Positions 44,515 to 55,221 of a stretch of 64,000 nucleotides of DNA are shown piece by piece (position 1 is the first letter of the stretch; each line of letters begins with the position of its first letter). The translations under genes and the position numbers were made by a program. Source of the DNA: Zopfochytrium polystomum. Its lineage: Eukaryota > Chytridiomycota > Chytridiomycetes > Chytridiales > Chytridiaceae. Under the pieces are notes generated by a model. The model saw only the letters and a program-made list of their open reading frames with translations. It made no database searches and was not told the DNA's origin. Location: contig JAIVFJ010000129.1 in the NCBI GenBank assembly GCA_025765615.1, forward strand, positions 62,001 to 126,000. The letters are read 5' to 3'.

Positions 44515-45433
44515 ATGGTGCAGAGCGGCGGCGTCGGTCAGAGCCTCAACCTGCAGGGCGTCCTGGCGCTGACGACGAAAGTGCTTTGGCAACCGTCGCT
44601 CGCGATCCCGAAGCAGATCGTTCCAGGTACAACGCGAACGAAGAGTCTGCTTACATTGATTATTTGCAACTTCGATCCAGACATGAGGGCCATTGACTAT
44701 CGTGCACTTCGACGCTCTGGCCACTCCGTCATCGTCTTTGACAAAGACAACACGCTTACCGCACCGTATTCAAACTCTCTTCATCCACCATTTCGGGTAT
44801 TTTACCTTCCTTTCTCGTTGTAAAACTTGTAATTGTACTCTAATCTTGCAGTCCAGGAAGCTTGGGCCGAATGTTGCTCAGAGTTTGGCCCGAACGTGTG
44901 GATTCTGTCCAACTCAGCCGGGACCCCTGACGATAAGGACTTCGCACAGGTATTGAACGCTTCGGCTCAAAAATGGGTGGTCTGACCACTCCTTTCGAGA
45001 CAGGCGAAAAGAGTTGAGGAGTCACTCGGTACTGAAACTACCCGATACCGAAAGTAGTTTTAATTTTTTCGTTTAGGGGTGAGAGTTGTTCGACATCAGA
45101 TAAAGGCGAGTCCGTTCGAATCTCGTGCGCCCCTTTGTTTACGAATTGCAACTCCCAGAAACCAGGAGGAACCGAAGAGCTGCTTCAGCAATTGAACGGA
45201 ATCTCACCGTCGGAGATAGTGGTAGTTGGTGACCGTGTCCTCACCGATGTGGTGTACGGGAATCTTATGGGAGCCTACACGATTCTGACACGAGACATCA
45301 TTACGGAGAAGGGGGACAATTGGTTCGCAGCAAAAGTGAGTGCATCTCTTGAAGAGAAACCTGCAAGTGCTCACTCTGTGTGTAGATTCGTCGCATAGAA
45401 AGGGCTGCGCTGTCTCTGCTGGGACGTTCGTAG
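44515..45433 (+). CDS. GEP4: Mitochondrial phosphatidylglycerophosphatase (Gep4-like HAD)
   Basis: Dephosphorylates phosphatidylglycerophosphate in cardiolipin synthesis at the inner mitochondrial membrane. HAD motifs are in order: VIVFDKDNTLT (DxDxT), WILSNSAGT, KKPGG after a one-base correction, and VGDRVLTDV. The N-terminal SLNLQGVLAL...PSLAIPKQIVPDMRAIDY is also typical. Six exons: 44515-44626, 44681-44796, 44857-44949, 45004-45053, 45159-45335, 45386-45433, GT-AG introns. The fourth junction needs one extra A at 45051-45053. Corrected length is about 198 aa, normal for the family. Intron 4 (105 nt) is longest and contains a tRNA-like sequence. It lies divergent to bL19m. Confidence 0.85.
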
Positions 45434-45535
45434 CAATGAGTGTGTGTGTGTGTGTGATGTCGGCCGGTTTTTGCTTTATGCGGGGAAGGAAATGGAAATG
45501 GGCGTTTCCTTTGAACTTGTTTCACTTCGGTGAAA

Positions 45536-47587
45536 ATGCCAGGCTCGCCACATCCTCCTACCGGAGCGACCAGCGACGATCTCAGCGGCGATGATACCAT
45601 ACCATCTCCCGCTACGATCCGTCGTGGGGCTTCTAATCAAGCAGATCGCGTGAGTACTGCTATTGAAGAGCGATCGGCGCGGCCCGCTGCGGTTGATGAT
45701 GTAGGCCAATCCTGCTCCGCCTTCAACGGCCTCGCCACCGTCACCGACCAACGGAGATGATGCACTTCCGCCACCCAGCGGTCCCCCGAACGACAGCCAA
45801 GCCGCCGGTTCATCGCCAGAGGGGACTCCCCCATCAGCATCCCGGGCAGCCGATTCAAGCGGCGATCGCGACAGAAGCCCGCTTGGCACCCTCTCCAGCC
45901 TGGTGTCGAGGATAAGCCGAAACATCTTTGGGATGATTCCCCTCCCCGTCTTCCGCCAAAACTCTGCCAACAGCGACCGCCAGACCAACGGGACTGCGGG
46001 CACCACCAACCCATCGCAGAGCACACCTTCAGTAAACGGGCAAGGCACCCCAACAAGCAGCGATGCGCGGTCGAACTCACCGTCCCAAGCTCCTTTCCAA
46101 CTCCCACAACCTGTGGTTGGAATCCCCCTTCTCTCTCCGTTCATCACGTTTGGTAGATCCGATTCCTCTGGAAATGCGGGTGGAAATGCGGCAGCGACCG
46201 CAGTCGCCGCCGCCACCGCCGCCGGATTCTTTGGTCCTGCCCCTCCCCCTACCGAGCCACCAGCCCCTCCCCCCACGCAGTCCTTCACCATTTCCTACAT
46301 TATACCGATGAGCCCCGCCCAAGACCCCGAGCAAATCTCCGCCGCCCTCTCCTCCGCCACCGAGCGCATCTTTGCTCGCATGATGGCCGGAAACGGCCGA
46401 ACGGGCGAGCAGAACTTGGGGGGGCGACGGCTCTGCTCCCGAGCAGGATGCGGCGCAGGGACCGTTCGGGAGGGTCACTCAGACGCCCGAGGCGATGGAG
46501 CCTGCTGCTGCCGCCGGCGGGTTCTTTGCACCACCCCAGCCATCCGCCCCAGCAGCTCAAGCAGGGGGACCCGAGACTGCGTCGGAACTCCTCGAGCGGA
46601 TGCTTATGCGGGGAACGGGAGTCGGCGGCGTCGGGACCATCCGCATCCCCTTTGGTGCGACCGGAATCCACTTTATCCCCGCGGAGAACGAAGACGACTC
46701 CGAGAACACCCCCACCGACGCCGCGTCGGACGGCGACGCGCGGCGGCCGCGCTCGTCCCGCCCGCGCATCCGCGTCCTGCGCCCAGACCGCCGGCCCGAG
46801 ATCTTTGACTCGCTCTCCGGCGCCCTTGCGCACGCGTTCCGGGACCTGGTCCGGTCGATCGGGCAGAACATCCACCTCCAGGGCCAGCCGCCGGCCAGCG
46901 AGGCGGCGGTCGCGGCGCTCGAGGTTGTCACGTTCCCCGTCGAGGTCGCGAAGGGGTGCAAGATGCTGTCGCCTTTGTGCGTCGTGTGCCAGGAGGCGTT
47001 CGAGGTACACGAAGTGGAGGAAGGTGGTTCGAGCCAGGAAGGGTTCAGCAGCGGCACGGAAACGCAGGACGGCAGGGAGGTAGCCGTGGCTGTAACTAAT
47101 CCTGCGCAGGAGGAGAGCAACGCGCACACTGACGGGGCGGATCAGCCTCCAGCGGAGAACACCGAGCGACTGGAAGTCGGTTTGAAGATGCCGTGTGGCC
47201 ACGTCTTCCACGCGGAATGCCTCAAGCCATGGTTGAAGAACTCGAACACGTGCCCGACGTGTCGTTACGAGGTAACCAACCATCCCGCAAGGTTTACATC
47301 TTCTTTCGCTGAATCTCTTTTCAAAACACAAGATCATGACAGACAACGAGGACTACAACGCTGGCGCGAAGCGGAGGATGGAGGCGCGCGCTGCCGCTGC
47401 TGCCGCCGCCTCAGCCGCCGAGACTGCCACTGCAAGCGGGGACGGCGATGTGGGAATGGACGAGGCCGACGAAGCTGGGCCGTCCGAGTCAAGGAAGCGG
47501 CGACGGGAGGATGCAGAGGTGGAGGATGATCAAGGGGAAGGGGAAGGGTCGGCTGAGCGGGCAGCCCCGCGCGTGCGCTCATCTTAG
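45536..47587 (+). CDS. RING-H2 E3 ubiquitin ligase-like protein
   Basis: About 644 aa, mostly low complexity. Exons: 45536-45649, 45705-47271, 47333-47587. The first two thirds are Pro/Ser/Gly/Ala-rich and probably disordered. A RING-H2 finger follows: CVVCQEAF, an acidic insert of about 60 residues, then MPCGHVFHAECLKPWL and CPTCRYE (C3H2C3 ligands all present). The C-terminal tail is Ala-rich and acidic with a basic KRRRED patch. The family acts as ubiquitin ligases; the layout resembles quality-control ligases of the RNF126/San1 kind, but the substrate is unknown. One G too many in the G7 run at 46418-46424 breaks the frame. Confidence 0.8.
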
Positions 47588-47768
47588 TTGACCAGCATTA
47601 TTTAAGTTGGATCCTTTGGTTCTTTGATGCAGTTCCCCCAGAAAATAATCTGTGCGTTAACAGAGACGAACAGCGTATTATGCCTTGGCTGCGTTTGCCC
47701 ATTCCATCGCATGACAACTAGATGATTAACAAACGTCTGAACGGCTAATAATTTCTTGAACAAAACCT

Positions 47769-48870
47769 TCACTCCGTCTCCATCGGAGCAGCGCCACCAT
47801 CGCCCTCCTCACCAGCGCCGGCATCCGCGGCCGCGCCAGCGTCGTCACCACCAGCACCGCCGCCACCGCTTCCACCGTCCGCGTTCAGCGCGTCCAAATA
47901 CCCGCGGAGCGCCTCGCCCTCGACGACGGTAAACTTCTGATCCTTCGACACGATGCCGACCGAGCAATTCGCGACGGTCAGCTCCTTGTCCTGCTGCAGC
48001 GTGTCGCGCAGCGCGCGCAGGCCGTGCGCGACGAGCTCGTCCAGGCTCGACTCGGCAAATTTTTCAAAGTGCTTCTCGAGGTAGGTTTTGGCGGATTGCG
48101 AGCGCGCGCCGATCGAGACCGCGTAGTAGTCGAAGGCGTTGCCGCTTGGTGAGAATTCGTAGAGGTGTGGGCCGGTTTCCTAGGGAAGTCGGGTTGTCAG
48201 ATGCAATTTGGGGCGTGGGAGGTAACGTTGGGAGTCGCCGTACATCAACGCCGATGATCAACAGACCGACGCCGTAAGGGCGGCGACCGTATCTCTGCGT
48301 GTTGATCTGCGCCTTGTCTCCGAGCATGTTGGCGATCCTTTGTACAGGGAGAGGGCGGCCGAATACCATGCGAGAGCGCATCGACTCGGTCCTCATGTAC
48401 GTGCTGTGATTGAGCAATGGAGGCATTGAGTGGGGAGATAGGTCTGTAAAAGCAGCAAAACAAGAGAGAAAAGCAGACACACCTCAGCACACGAGCGTCA
48501 GAGGTGAGACCTGCAATGGCAACTCCCATATGGTCGTCAATGCGAATCAGCTTCTTCTGGTACGATGCGAGATCGCTTGAAGACCGCTGGGATGTTTGCA
48601 ATTAACGAGATTAGCCAAATCTAACGCTCGAAGATGTTCCTCACGTTCAGAGCTACAAGCACAGCGTGCTTGTTTGACCGGAGCCCGACGGCGGCAGATC
48701 CTTGCTTCACCGCTTCCATAGCGTACTCGATCTGGTGGAGTCGCCCCTGAAAAGATTTACATCCACGGTTAGAATGTGGAACGGGGGCGAGATCGCCTGA
48801 TTTGAAGTGGGATTCGATTGCAGAGAAAAGAAGCACCTGCGGCGACCACGTCGTAATGTCGGAGTCATAG
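47769..48870 (-). CDS. PRE5: 20S proteasome subunit alpha-6
   Basis: Alpha-ring subunit of the 20S proteasome (PSMA1/Pre5). Minus-strand exons: 48870-48837, 48746-48645, 48586-48483, 48403-48244, 48179-47769, all GT-AG and in phase. The alpha-subunit signature is split over exons: [75 protein letters not shown] and [17 protein letters not shown] follow. The C-terminus is a Gly/Ala/Asp-rich acidic tail. The initial exon with the ATG (it must contribute 3n+2 bases) was not located upstream of 48870. Confidence 0.92.
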
Positions 48871-49620
48871 CTGAGGAAGGGGGCCGGAAATACGGTGTTA
48901 GTCCTCTAACGCTCAACGCGGAATGAAGCAGGTTTCCATTTGAATTGTTCAGGTCATCTTCGCCTCCCTCTCGATGATGAGCCGCCTCATTCGAGACCAA
49001 TCGGATTGCCCTTGCGGCAGTCGATGCCCTTCTTTGGAGCATGGATGGAAGTAAATATGGGCGGGAGGCAGGGGGTGGTGAAGGGGTGCTGGGTGGGGCT
49101 CTGCCACCTACGCGTTGCGGTTCATGTTCGTTTTCTGACAAGACCGGTTCAGGCCTGCGCGGCCAGACCACGTCCGGCTCAAGGCTTTTACAGTGAGCAG
49201 CACTCCTGGCTACACCGCTGCCCACTCCGCAATCCCGAACCAGCCTACCTCCACTATTTTCTGCGGTCGCCGGCTGAGCGACAAAGGGTGAAATTGTGGG
49301 GAATAAGATGAAAGACTAACAGTTGATCGTCATATTTTCCATCTCTCCGGAACGAGTTGATTTTCGCATCACCCCAGCATCCAAAACCGCGAACCCCTCC
49401 CTATCGCGTTCTAGTGTCCGGCTGCAGCCGATCGCCAAATCTGTTTGGCGAGGTTTTTTCTGCGTAGGCTCACTCTGCGCCCCTGTCCCCGGAAAGCCAC
49501 TGGTTCAGCGGATCAAATTCGTTTTATTTTTCTCCTAATTCACAAACGTATCGGTGTACCGAGATCGATTCGTCTCCCCATTCCCTGCAACCACCGATGA
49601 CAAGCACATGTTCAGGGTCG
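48871..49620. other. Region upstream of PRE5, nothing recognised
   Basis: Must contain the short first exon and promoter of PRE5. No other gene is supported. Confidence 0.4.
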
Positions 49621-50839
49621 TCAGGGGGCGTTTGTTACAGCGCCATATGCGATGGCCAATTCGTGCGTCGAGACATCCACAGACCATTGACCTGCGAGAA
49701 CAGCCGATCCGACAGAGGGAGGGTCTTTAAGGATGGCGGCAATCCCGATGTGGTTGGCAAATGTGTATGTGTGTTTCCAGACTACCAAACCTGTCCGTAC
49801 GTCGAGGCACAGGACCCACGGCCCCATGTTGATGTATAGCCGAAAGCCTAGTGGAGGGAGTAGAGCAATCGGCTCCGGACCGGTGCGTTGCAATGGTAGG
49901 TGCGGGTTGGGTTGGTGGTCGCCGACCGGCATGGACGGGAGTCGAGGGGCACCCGGCCCGACAAGAACGGATGGGAACGTACTATTTGGTTGAAGCGGCC
50001 GGGTATCCGCGTTCATGCACACCATGACACCTTCTTTGCCAGGCCAAGATGGCGTCCAGACTGAAGAAGCGGGCAGTTACGTCCGGCATGGATGCAGCCC
50101 AGGATGAGCGTTCTTCGTTGCGGCGAATCTCTTCGCATCGATGACCGTGCCAGCATTGGTGTCGATTGGCGCGATTCCGTTGCTTGCACCAACGTATAAC
50201 AATAGTCCTGGCAAGGGTTCCTGCAGCTTCTTCTCCGAATCCGATTGTGCGAACGGTCGAGGTGAGGACGGATCGTAAATACGAGGACGGAACAACGAGC
50301 TTGACCGCATGGTTGCCATCGAGAGATATCCTCTGACGTCACTGCCGAAGCGGACCGACCACAGCTGCTCAGAGAAGGAGAGAGTCGACGGCAAAAATAC
50401 GCCTTTCCCGCCAATGTACAGAACCCCGTCCTCGACAAGCAGGAATGCGTGAGTGCCGAGCTCGTCGTTTGTGAAAGTCCATTGTTCAGAGCCGTCAGCT
50501 ATTCGAACCGCAGTCACACGCTTCTTGGTGCTGACAAATAGAAGGCCACGAACAGATCGCTGACTCTCGTCCTCCGTCTCTGGGAACCCACCCCCGCCTG
50601 TCGGATCGTCTGGCGCTGCTGCGAGAGCACCCGTGTCCACCGTGACGCTTGGGACAGAAACGTTCCCCCCAGCTGTGTTTGGGTTGGAATTCAGGGGTTT
50701 GCTACACCAAGTCCCTTGTTGGGGCGTTCAGCGACCGAGACGACAACGATGGTCCCCGTTGGCGGGTGCGGGACGATGGTTTGGATTAGTGGCCCGGGAG
50801 CGGCGGAGCGGAGCACCAAGCGATCGCTCCCGTCGCCTT
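49621..50839 (-). CDS. PQQ-type beta-propeller protein, disrupted
   Basis: Minus-strand frame with blades of the PQQ-like/quinoprotein propeller type: LLFVSTKKRVTAVRIADGSEQWTF, GVLYIGGKGVF, LLLYVGASNGIAPIDTNAG, and WVLCLDVRTGLVVWKHTY in the C-terminal half. Such propellers occur as interaction domains and in luminal sensors; no catalytic domain is attached in view. An in-frame TAA at 50079-50077 separates the last part (ending at 49621). The upstream part GPLIQTIVPHPPTGTIVVVSV is joined only if one C is added at the plus-strand G4 run 50687-50690. The N-terminus and start are not resolved (a stop precedes 50839), so it may be an incomplete pseudogene or may have unplaced exons. Confidence 0.55.
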
Positions 50840-51684
50840 AATTCCTGTCCCCCGCTTGTCCAACAACACACTAATTGTTTGTCGTCGTAAGCACCAAATA
50901 ATAATATATCATGATAAGTGGTGAGTCCAGAGCACCTCTATGGTGTGATAGCAGGTGATGCGACTGATTTTTTTTCGCTGTTTCAAGTTAGTTTCAGGTC
51001 TGGGTTACCTGTTTCCGTCATTAATCGTTTATTCACTATCTTGTGCAAACGAAATAGGTTCGGGTAATGAATGAACCAAGCAATCATTTTTTATCTACTC
51101 TAAAATGCGCTTCCGATTTGCCTCGTCGTTATCTTGCTGGTTGGCAGAGGACTGTGAAAGAGAACGTAAGTTTTGACCTTCGCCAACATTTATGAGTCAT
51201 AACTTAATAGGCAGGATGAGAATATCGTTTTAACCCTCGTCAACGGTTGAGTGACCGCAGGCTTAGGTCCATATTTTGCTCCTTCCGACAGTTCCTTTGG
51301 CATGCAAGCTATGGGTGGGTGTTTGGCAGCAATGTGTGGGAAAGTAGCGGACAATGCTGCTCGGCTCACTTACAGGGATATGAAAAGGATGTAGGTTCGT
51401 GCTTCGGTGTGCTTGTGTATTATAGTGGCGAGGAGTTTTAAGTTGCCACTTGCAGAGAGAGTCAAACAAGCCTCCACTAAGCTACAAGTAGTAGAATCTT
51501 TCTCACAGCTGTGGAGAGATTCCCTAAAGAAGGAGGATTTAATAAAGAGACTAGTTTGCTCAAGTTGCCACGGCTAGACTGGGCGGTTCTATCAAGTGGT
51601 AACTTTAATTTGTCTCTCCATCGACCAGTGAGCTTCCATGCGACTATATATAATAAGTTCCACCCATTCTTGTTCTAGGAGCTG
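50840..51684. other. Intergenic, AT-rich
   Basis: Low-GC spacer with no supported gene. A TATATATAATAAG sequence at about 51645 lies just upstream of the hypothetical frame at 51685. Confidence 0.4.
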
Positions 51685-52218
51685 GTGCAAGTTTTCAAAA
51701 CGGTGTCGTTAGCTTCGCCGCAGGCAGCTCAGCGACAGACAACGTGGGTGGACCTACCCACGTCATCGGGCGCACGCCTTCCACTTGCGCGGGACCCACG
51801 GCACGCTCTTCCTCAGAAGAAGTCGCGGGAGGGCCCAGTGACAGCAAGTCCCGGTCCTCCCCGCGAGAGAGAGAGCGATGGTGAAGGAAACGGTCGACGT
51901 TGGAAAATCTACATCGCCAAAAGGGCACCACATTCGTTCACGGCTCGACGAAGGGACCGACTGGAAAGGCAATTTCGAATCGGTCAGGGAACTCCGCCCA
52001 GAAGAAGCAACAGAAGTCTGGCCAAAAAAAGTGAACGTATGAAGGAAATGGATGCTTACATACGTCAGCAGCTGAGACCGCCAACAAAGATGTGGAACTA
52101 TGCAGCTCCCAAAAGCATCATCCAAGGGAAGTACCAAAGGTTCGGCCAAGGTTGCCCCTTCAAAGAACCAGTCAACAGCCGCTCCGATGAAACCAGCAAA
52201 GGCGCGAAAGGAGAGTGA
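51685..52218 (+). CDS. Hypothetical basic protein, doubtful
   Basis: A 177-codon plus-strand frame rich in Arg, Lys, Pro and Gln (KKSREGP, RRWKIYIAKR, RRRDRLERQF). It is preceded by a TATA-like sequence and a pyrimidine-AG (CTTGTTCTAG) that could be a splice acceptor. A similarly long frame lies on the opposite strand (52302-51763), so coding status and strand are uncertain. No family is recognised. An inverted repeat ACGTGGGT...ACCCACGT lies at about 51742-51763. Confidence 0.25.
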   Translation: MQVFKTVSLASPQAAQRQTTWVDLPTSSGARLPLARDPRHALPQKKSREGPVTASPGPPRERESDGEGNGRRWKIYIAKRAPHSFTARRRDRLERQFRIGQGTPPRRSNRSLAKKSERMKEMDAYIRQQLRPPTKMWNYAAPKSIIQGKYQRFGQGCPFKEPVNSRSDETSKGAKGE

Positions 52219-52632
52219 AATGGGGTCATTTGAATAAATGTCAATCGAACTTGGACCAAATGTCTTGGGTTCCCCTCGTTCCCTTTTGCATTTCAATGGC
52301 ACAAACGGTGCATCTGCTGCTCAAACTTTTCTCCTCTCGGCTCACATCCCCGTCAGTTGATGCTCGGTGGGTAGCCGACTTTCATGGTAATGGGTTTGGT
52401 TCCAGCTATGCTACAACGGACGGTCGAGAGGCGCAGACATTTTTCACAGAACTGCGATATAAGGCTTCAGGAAAACACCCAAGAATAACATGATTTTCCC
52501 TCTTTCCACAATATCCAACCTCTTGCATCAAAAAAACTCCTACACTCAACACACATCGCGCGAACCACACCAGCTTATCGAAGGAAAAAGAAAGACCGTG
52601 GACCACGCCGTCCCGAACCTTGCTTCAATGCT
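52219..52632. other. Spacer downstream of cofilin
   Basis: No gene is supported. It contains the 3' flank of the cofilin gene on the minus strand. Confidence 0.4.
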
Positions 52633-53406
52633 TTAAGCCTTGGGGGGGCGGACGACAGGGGTGGCGCCCTTGGGTGCGAGCTTCTCGAAGACGGCTTCGT
52701 GAGCGAGCTATTTTTCGGAGGGGCGGAGACGGGAAGATTTTTAGTTAAGAGGTGTTCGACTTGGAGACCTCTTGTACCTCTGCTGGGTCGGTGCACTGGA
52801 TCTCGGCGTGAATGCCGTCCAGACGCTGCCGGATGGCGAGCTTGGACGAAGCGTAGATCATGCGGGATCGGATCTTGGCCGTGTCGGGAGCCCTAAAAGT
52901 GGAGGTCGTTGGTCGTGGTTCACAAACGCAATTCGCAGATTCTTTCCGCCTACCAGAGGAAAAAGACCAACTTGTTTCGAATACCGTCCGCCCCGCTGTC
53001 GTACTCAAAGTCGAAAACGCCGTAGCGGCCCTCGTCGCGGGCATCTTGGAGATGAACTCCTCAAAGGTGGCCTCGGATCCGATGGCGGTGGCGTCCTCGA
53101 TCGTCTTGATGGTGTCGGCGACGATCTGGTCGTTGTGGATCTTGAAGACGATGAAGGCGTACTTGCGCCGCAGCTTCATCTCCTCGAACTGTAGGCGGGG
53201 TGGGGGGTGTGGGTGGGTGGTGGGTAGTGGGATGCGTGTAACGCGGGATGATGGTGGGGGGAGGGGAGGGATGAGAACCGGTCATTGTGACGAATCAAAA
53301 GACGCCAGCCACGATCGATGGAGGGATCTGTTGACGATCCCAGCCCGCAATCCATTCGAAAGCTCACCAGAGTGACAACGTTCCCATCGACTTGAACACC
53401 TGAAGA
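52633..53406 (-). CDS. COF1: Cofilin (ADF/cofilin family)
   Basis: Small cytosolic protein that binds and severs actin filaments. Minus-strand exons: 53406-53368 (SSGVQVDGNVVTL), 53188-52954 (FEEMKLRRKYAFIVFKI...), 52892-52769 (APDTAKIRSRMIYASSK...), 52707-52633 (LAHEAVFEKLAPKG...). The actin-binding helix APDTAKIRSRMIYASSK is intact and the last exon restores the usual C-terminal helix. One base is missing near 53036, where the frame must change to read DEGRYGVFDFEYD. Since cofilin is essential, this is most likely a sequence error. The first exon with the initiator ATG is not placed; in yeast it is also separated by an early intron. Length is about 158 aa. Confidence 0.9.
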
Positions 53407-53938
53407 CTGTGGGACGATGCAGAGGAAGGCGGTGAAGCGGATGGGTCAGCGCGTTGGTAAGATGGAATCCATTGTTGGGGTTTGTCATGAGTGACGCGGT
53501 TAGCAACACGACGTTGCAAGACCGCGATCGACGATCAACGAAAGAGGATGGGGGCCAGCAGGTTCGGAGTCGATCAAGTGCAGGTCGTTGGTGTGGGGGG
53601 GGGGTGGTCAGAGGGAGGCGTTACATGACGGCGGCTGACACGAACCATGGCGTTTGTTTGGTGGTGGGGGGTGGATGTGGTGTCAAAGGGTGGATTGATT
53701 CCTTTTTTCGAAGAAATAGAAAACGGGGCGTTCGGCGAGGCGGCCTGCCCCACGCCTATTTATGTAGACGAGGGCCGACGCCGCCGGCATTGCGTGGATC
53801 GCTCTCACCAAGGAGGGGTGGATGGATCAAATGGCAGGACTACGTTTTGAGAGCCATGACTTCGCTTGGCACATAAGGTGTAACATCTAAAGGGAAGAAT
53901 GACAGACACTCACATGACGCTGCCCAACAGAGAAGAGC
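53407..53938. other. Region between cofilin and DUF962 gene
   Basis: Should hold the first exon and promoter of cofilin. G-rich homopolymers (about 53596-53607). No other gene is supported. Confidence 0.35.
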
Positions 53939-54598
53939 TCACAACGCACGCTTCCCACTGACCACCTCCCACCACATCCTCTGGTCTCCCATGAAGCTGA
54001 AAACGGGATACTTGAACGTCGCCGGCTTGTTCTTTTCAAACACAAATGTGGCCGACCTACACCCCCCACAAATGCGGGCATTATCAGTTGATTCCTCGCA
54101 ATCGGTTCGATCACGACACACAACCACCCCCAAGCCCAAAAGTATCCCTGCACGAGCGCAAAGGCGATCATGCGATTCGACGTGCCGGCTTCGAGCGCTA
54201 GGCCGCCCGCGCCGCTCGGGACGATCGCGGAGGCGGCTTTCGCAAGCTTTCCGAGGAAAGCGCGGGCGAGGATGATGTTTGCGATGGTGGTGCCGAATAT
54301 GTGGAGGCGGCGGCTGATTTTGTTGCGGTGCTCGCCTGCGGACGAGGGGCGAGGGAAGCGGACGGCGGTTAGCCAAAGGTAGGTTGGGCGGTGCAAGATT
54401 GCCGCCAGACAATGCAGCTCTGGGAGGCGGACCGAACGAGAGGGCAAGCAAGACGGAGGCGAGACACGCACCCAGGTAGAACGGATAGAATGCAGTGAAC
54501 GAGTCGAAGCGGCCGGGATCGACGAGCACCTCGTAGGTTGGGTTTGTGACTGGCTGGACTTTCAGGTCGGCGGACTTCTCCGTCGCTGTTGATGTCAT
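53939..54598 (-). CDS. DUF962/Mpo1-like membrane protein
   Basis: Minus-strand gene of 150 aa, exons 54598-54472, 54335-54128 and 54056-53939, GT-AG and in phase. DUF962 hallmarks: SFTAFYPFYLGEHRNKISRRLHIFGTT at the N-terminus, hydrophobic helices in the middle, and ATFVFEKNKPATFKYPVFSFMGDQRMWWEVVSGKR at the C-terminus (read in segments). The family includes yeast Mpo1, an ER dioxygenase acting on 2-hydroxy fatty acids in phytosphingosine breakdown. The histidines of the EH, RLH and related positions are kept in part. Activity is inferred from family membership. Confidence 0.85.
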   Translation of the reverse strand: MTSTATEKSADLKVQPVTNPTYEVLVDPGRFDSFTAFYPFYLGACLASVLLALSFGPPPRAALSGGNLAPPNLPLANRRPLPSPLVRRRAPQQNQPPPPHIRHHHRKHHPRPRFPRKACESRLRDRPERRGRPSARSRHVESHDRLCARAGILLGLGVVVCRDRTDCEESTDNARICGGCRSATFVFEKNKPATFKYPVFSFMGDQRMWWEVVSGKRAL

Positions 54599-55221
54599 TT
54601 TGGAGAGATTTGGTTTGAATGCAGGGGCACGTGATGGTTGGATAAGACAAAAGCCTTAATATCTCCTGTTCGCCAAGTCACCCATCTAGTCACCCAACTT
54701 GTCCACAATTTGAATTCAATCCGACTCACGGTTAATCGTTTGCTTCGAATCCCTCCCTCTAAACCTTCAAAAAAGTAATGTTACAATCCCAGTGGTGACA
54801 ATTGGAGCGGTGGAGAGCTCTTCTCAAACGAATCGAATCCTTCAACACATCCCCTCAAATTATCCTCTCGTTTGTTTCTATTTCAGGTGTTGGCGAACCT
54901 TCGAATCGCCGACACCCTTCCCTCTCTCTTTCGACTGCAAGAGCGTAGGCGTCCGCACGGAGGGCCTGCCGGATAATGGGATCTTCCTGCCAAGTTTCGG
55001 CGGAAAACGAGGGGGAAATTGACGAAAGCGATAGCGTGATCAACGAGGGTGACGGCTTGAACGCTTCGCGAAATGATTCTCGATTCGATAAAAAAGGTGA
55101 TTGAGTGAACGCGCCAGCGTCTCTGTCCTCAAAGCTTTTGCGGTCAAAGCTCTCTTGCTCGACAACTTGTGCAGGTGACTCTGGTCGAGCCTGCGGCACC
55201 GCGGACGCCTCTTGGGCTGTC
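54599..55221. other. Intergenic, nothing recognised
   Basis: Spacer between the DUF962 gene start and the 3' end of the zinc-motif gene. No supported gene. Confidence 0.4.

Noticed and set aside
45068..45127. tRNA-like sequence inside intron 4 of the GEP4-like gene (7-bp acceptor-like pairing AGGGGTG/CGCCCCT and a GTTCGAATC B-box-like element).
   Set aside because: Only 60 nt long, the T-stem does not pair correctly and no A-box or anticodon arm is visible; at best a relic.
51763..52302. Minus-strand 179-codon frame opposite the hypothetical gene at 51685-52218.
   Set aside because: No splice, promoter or family support; both strands stay open by chance equally well, so only a low-confidence plus-strand entry is kept.
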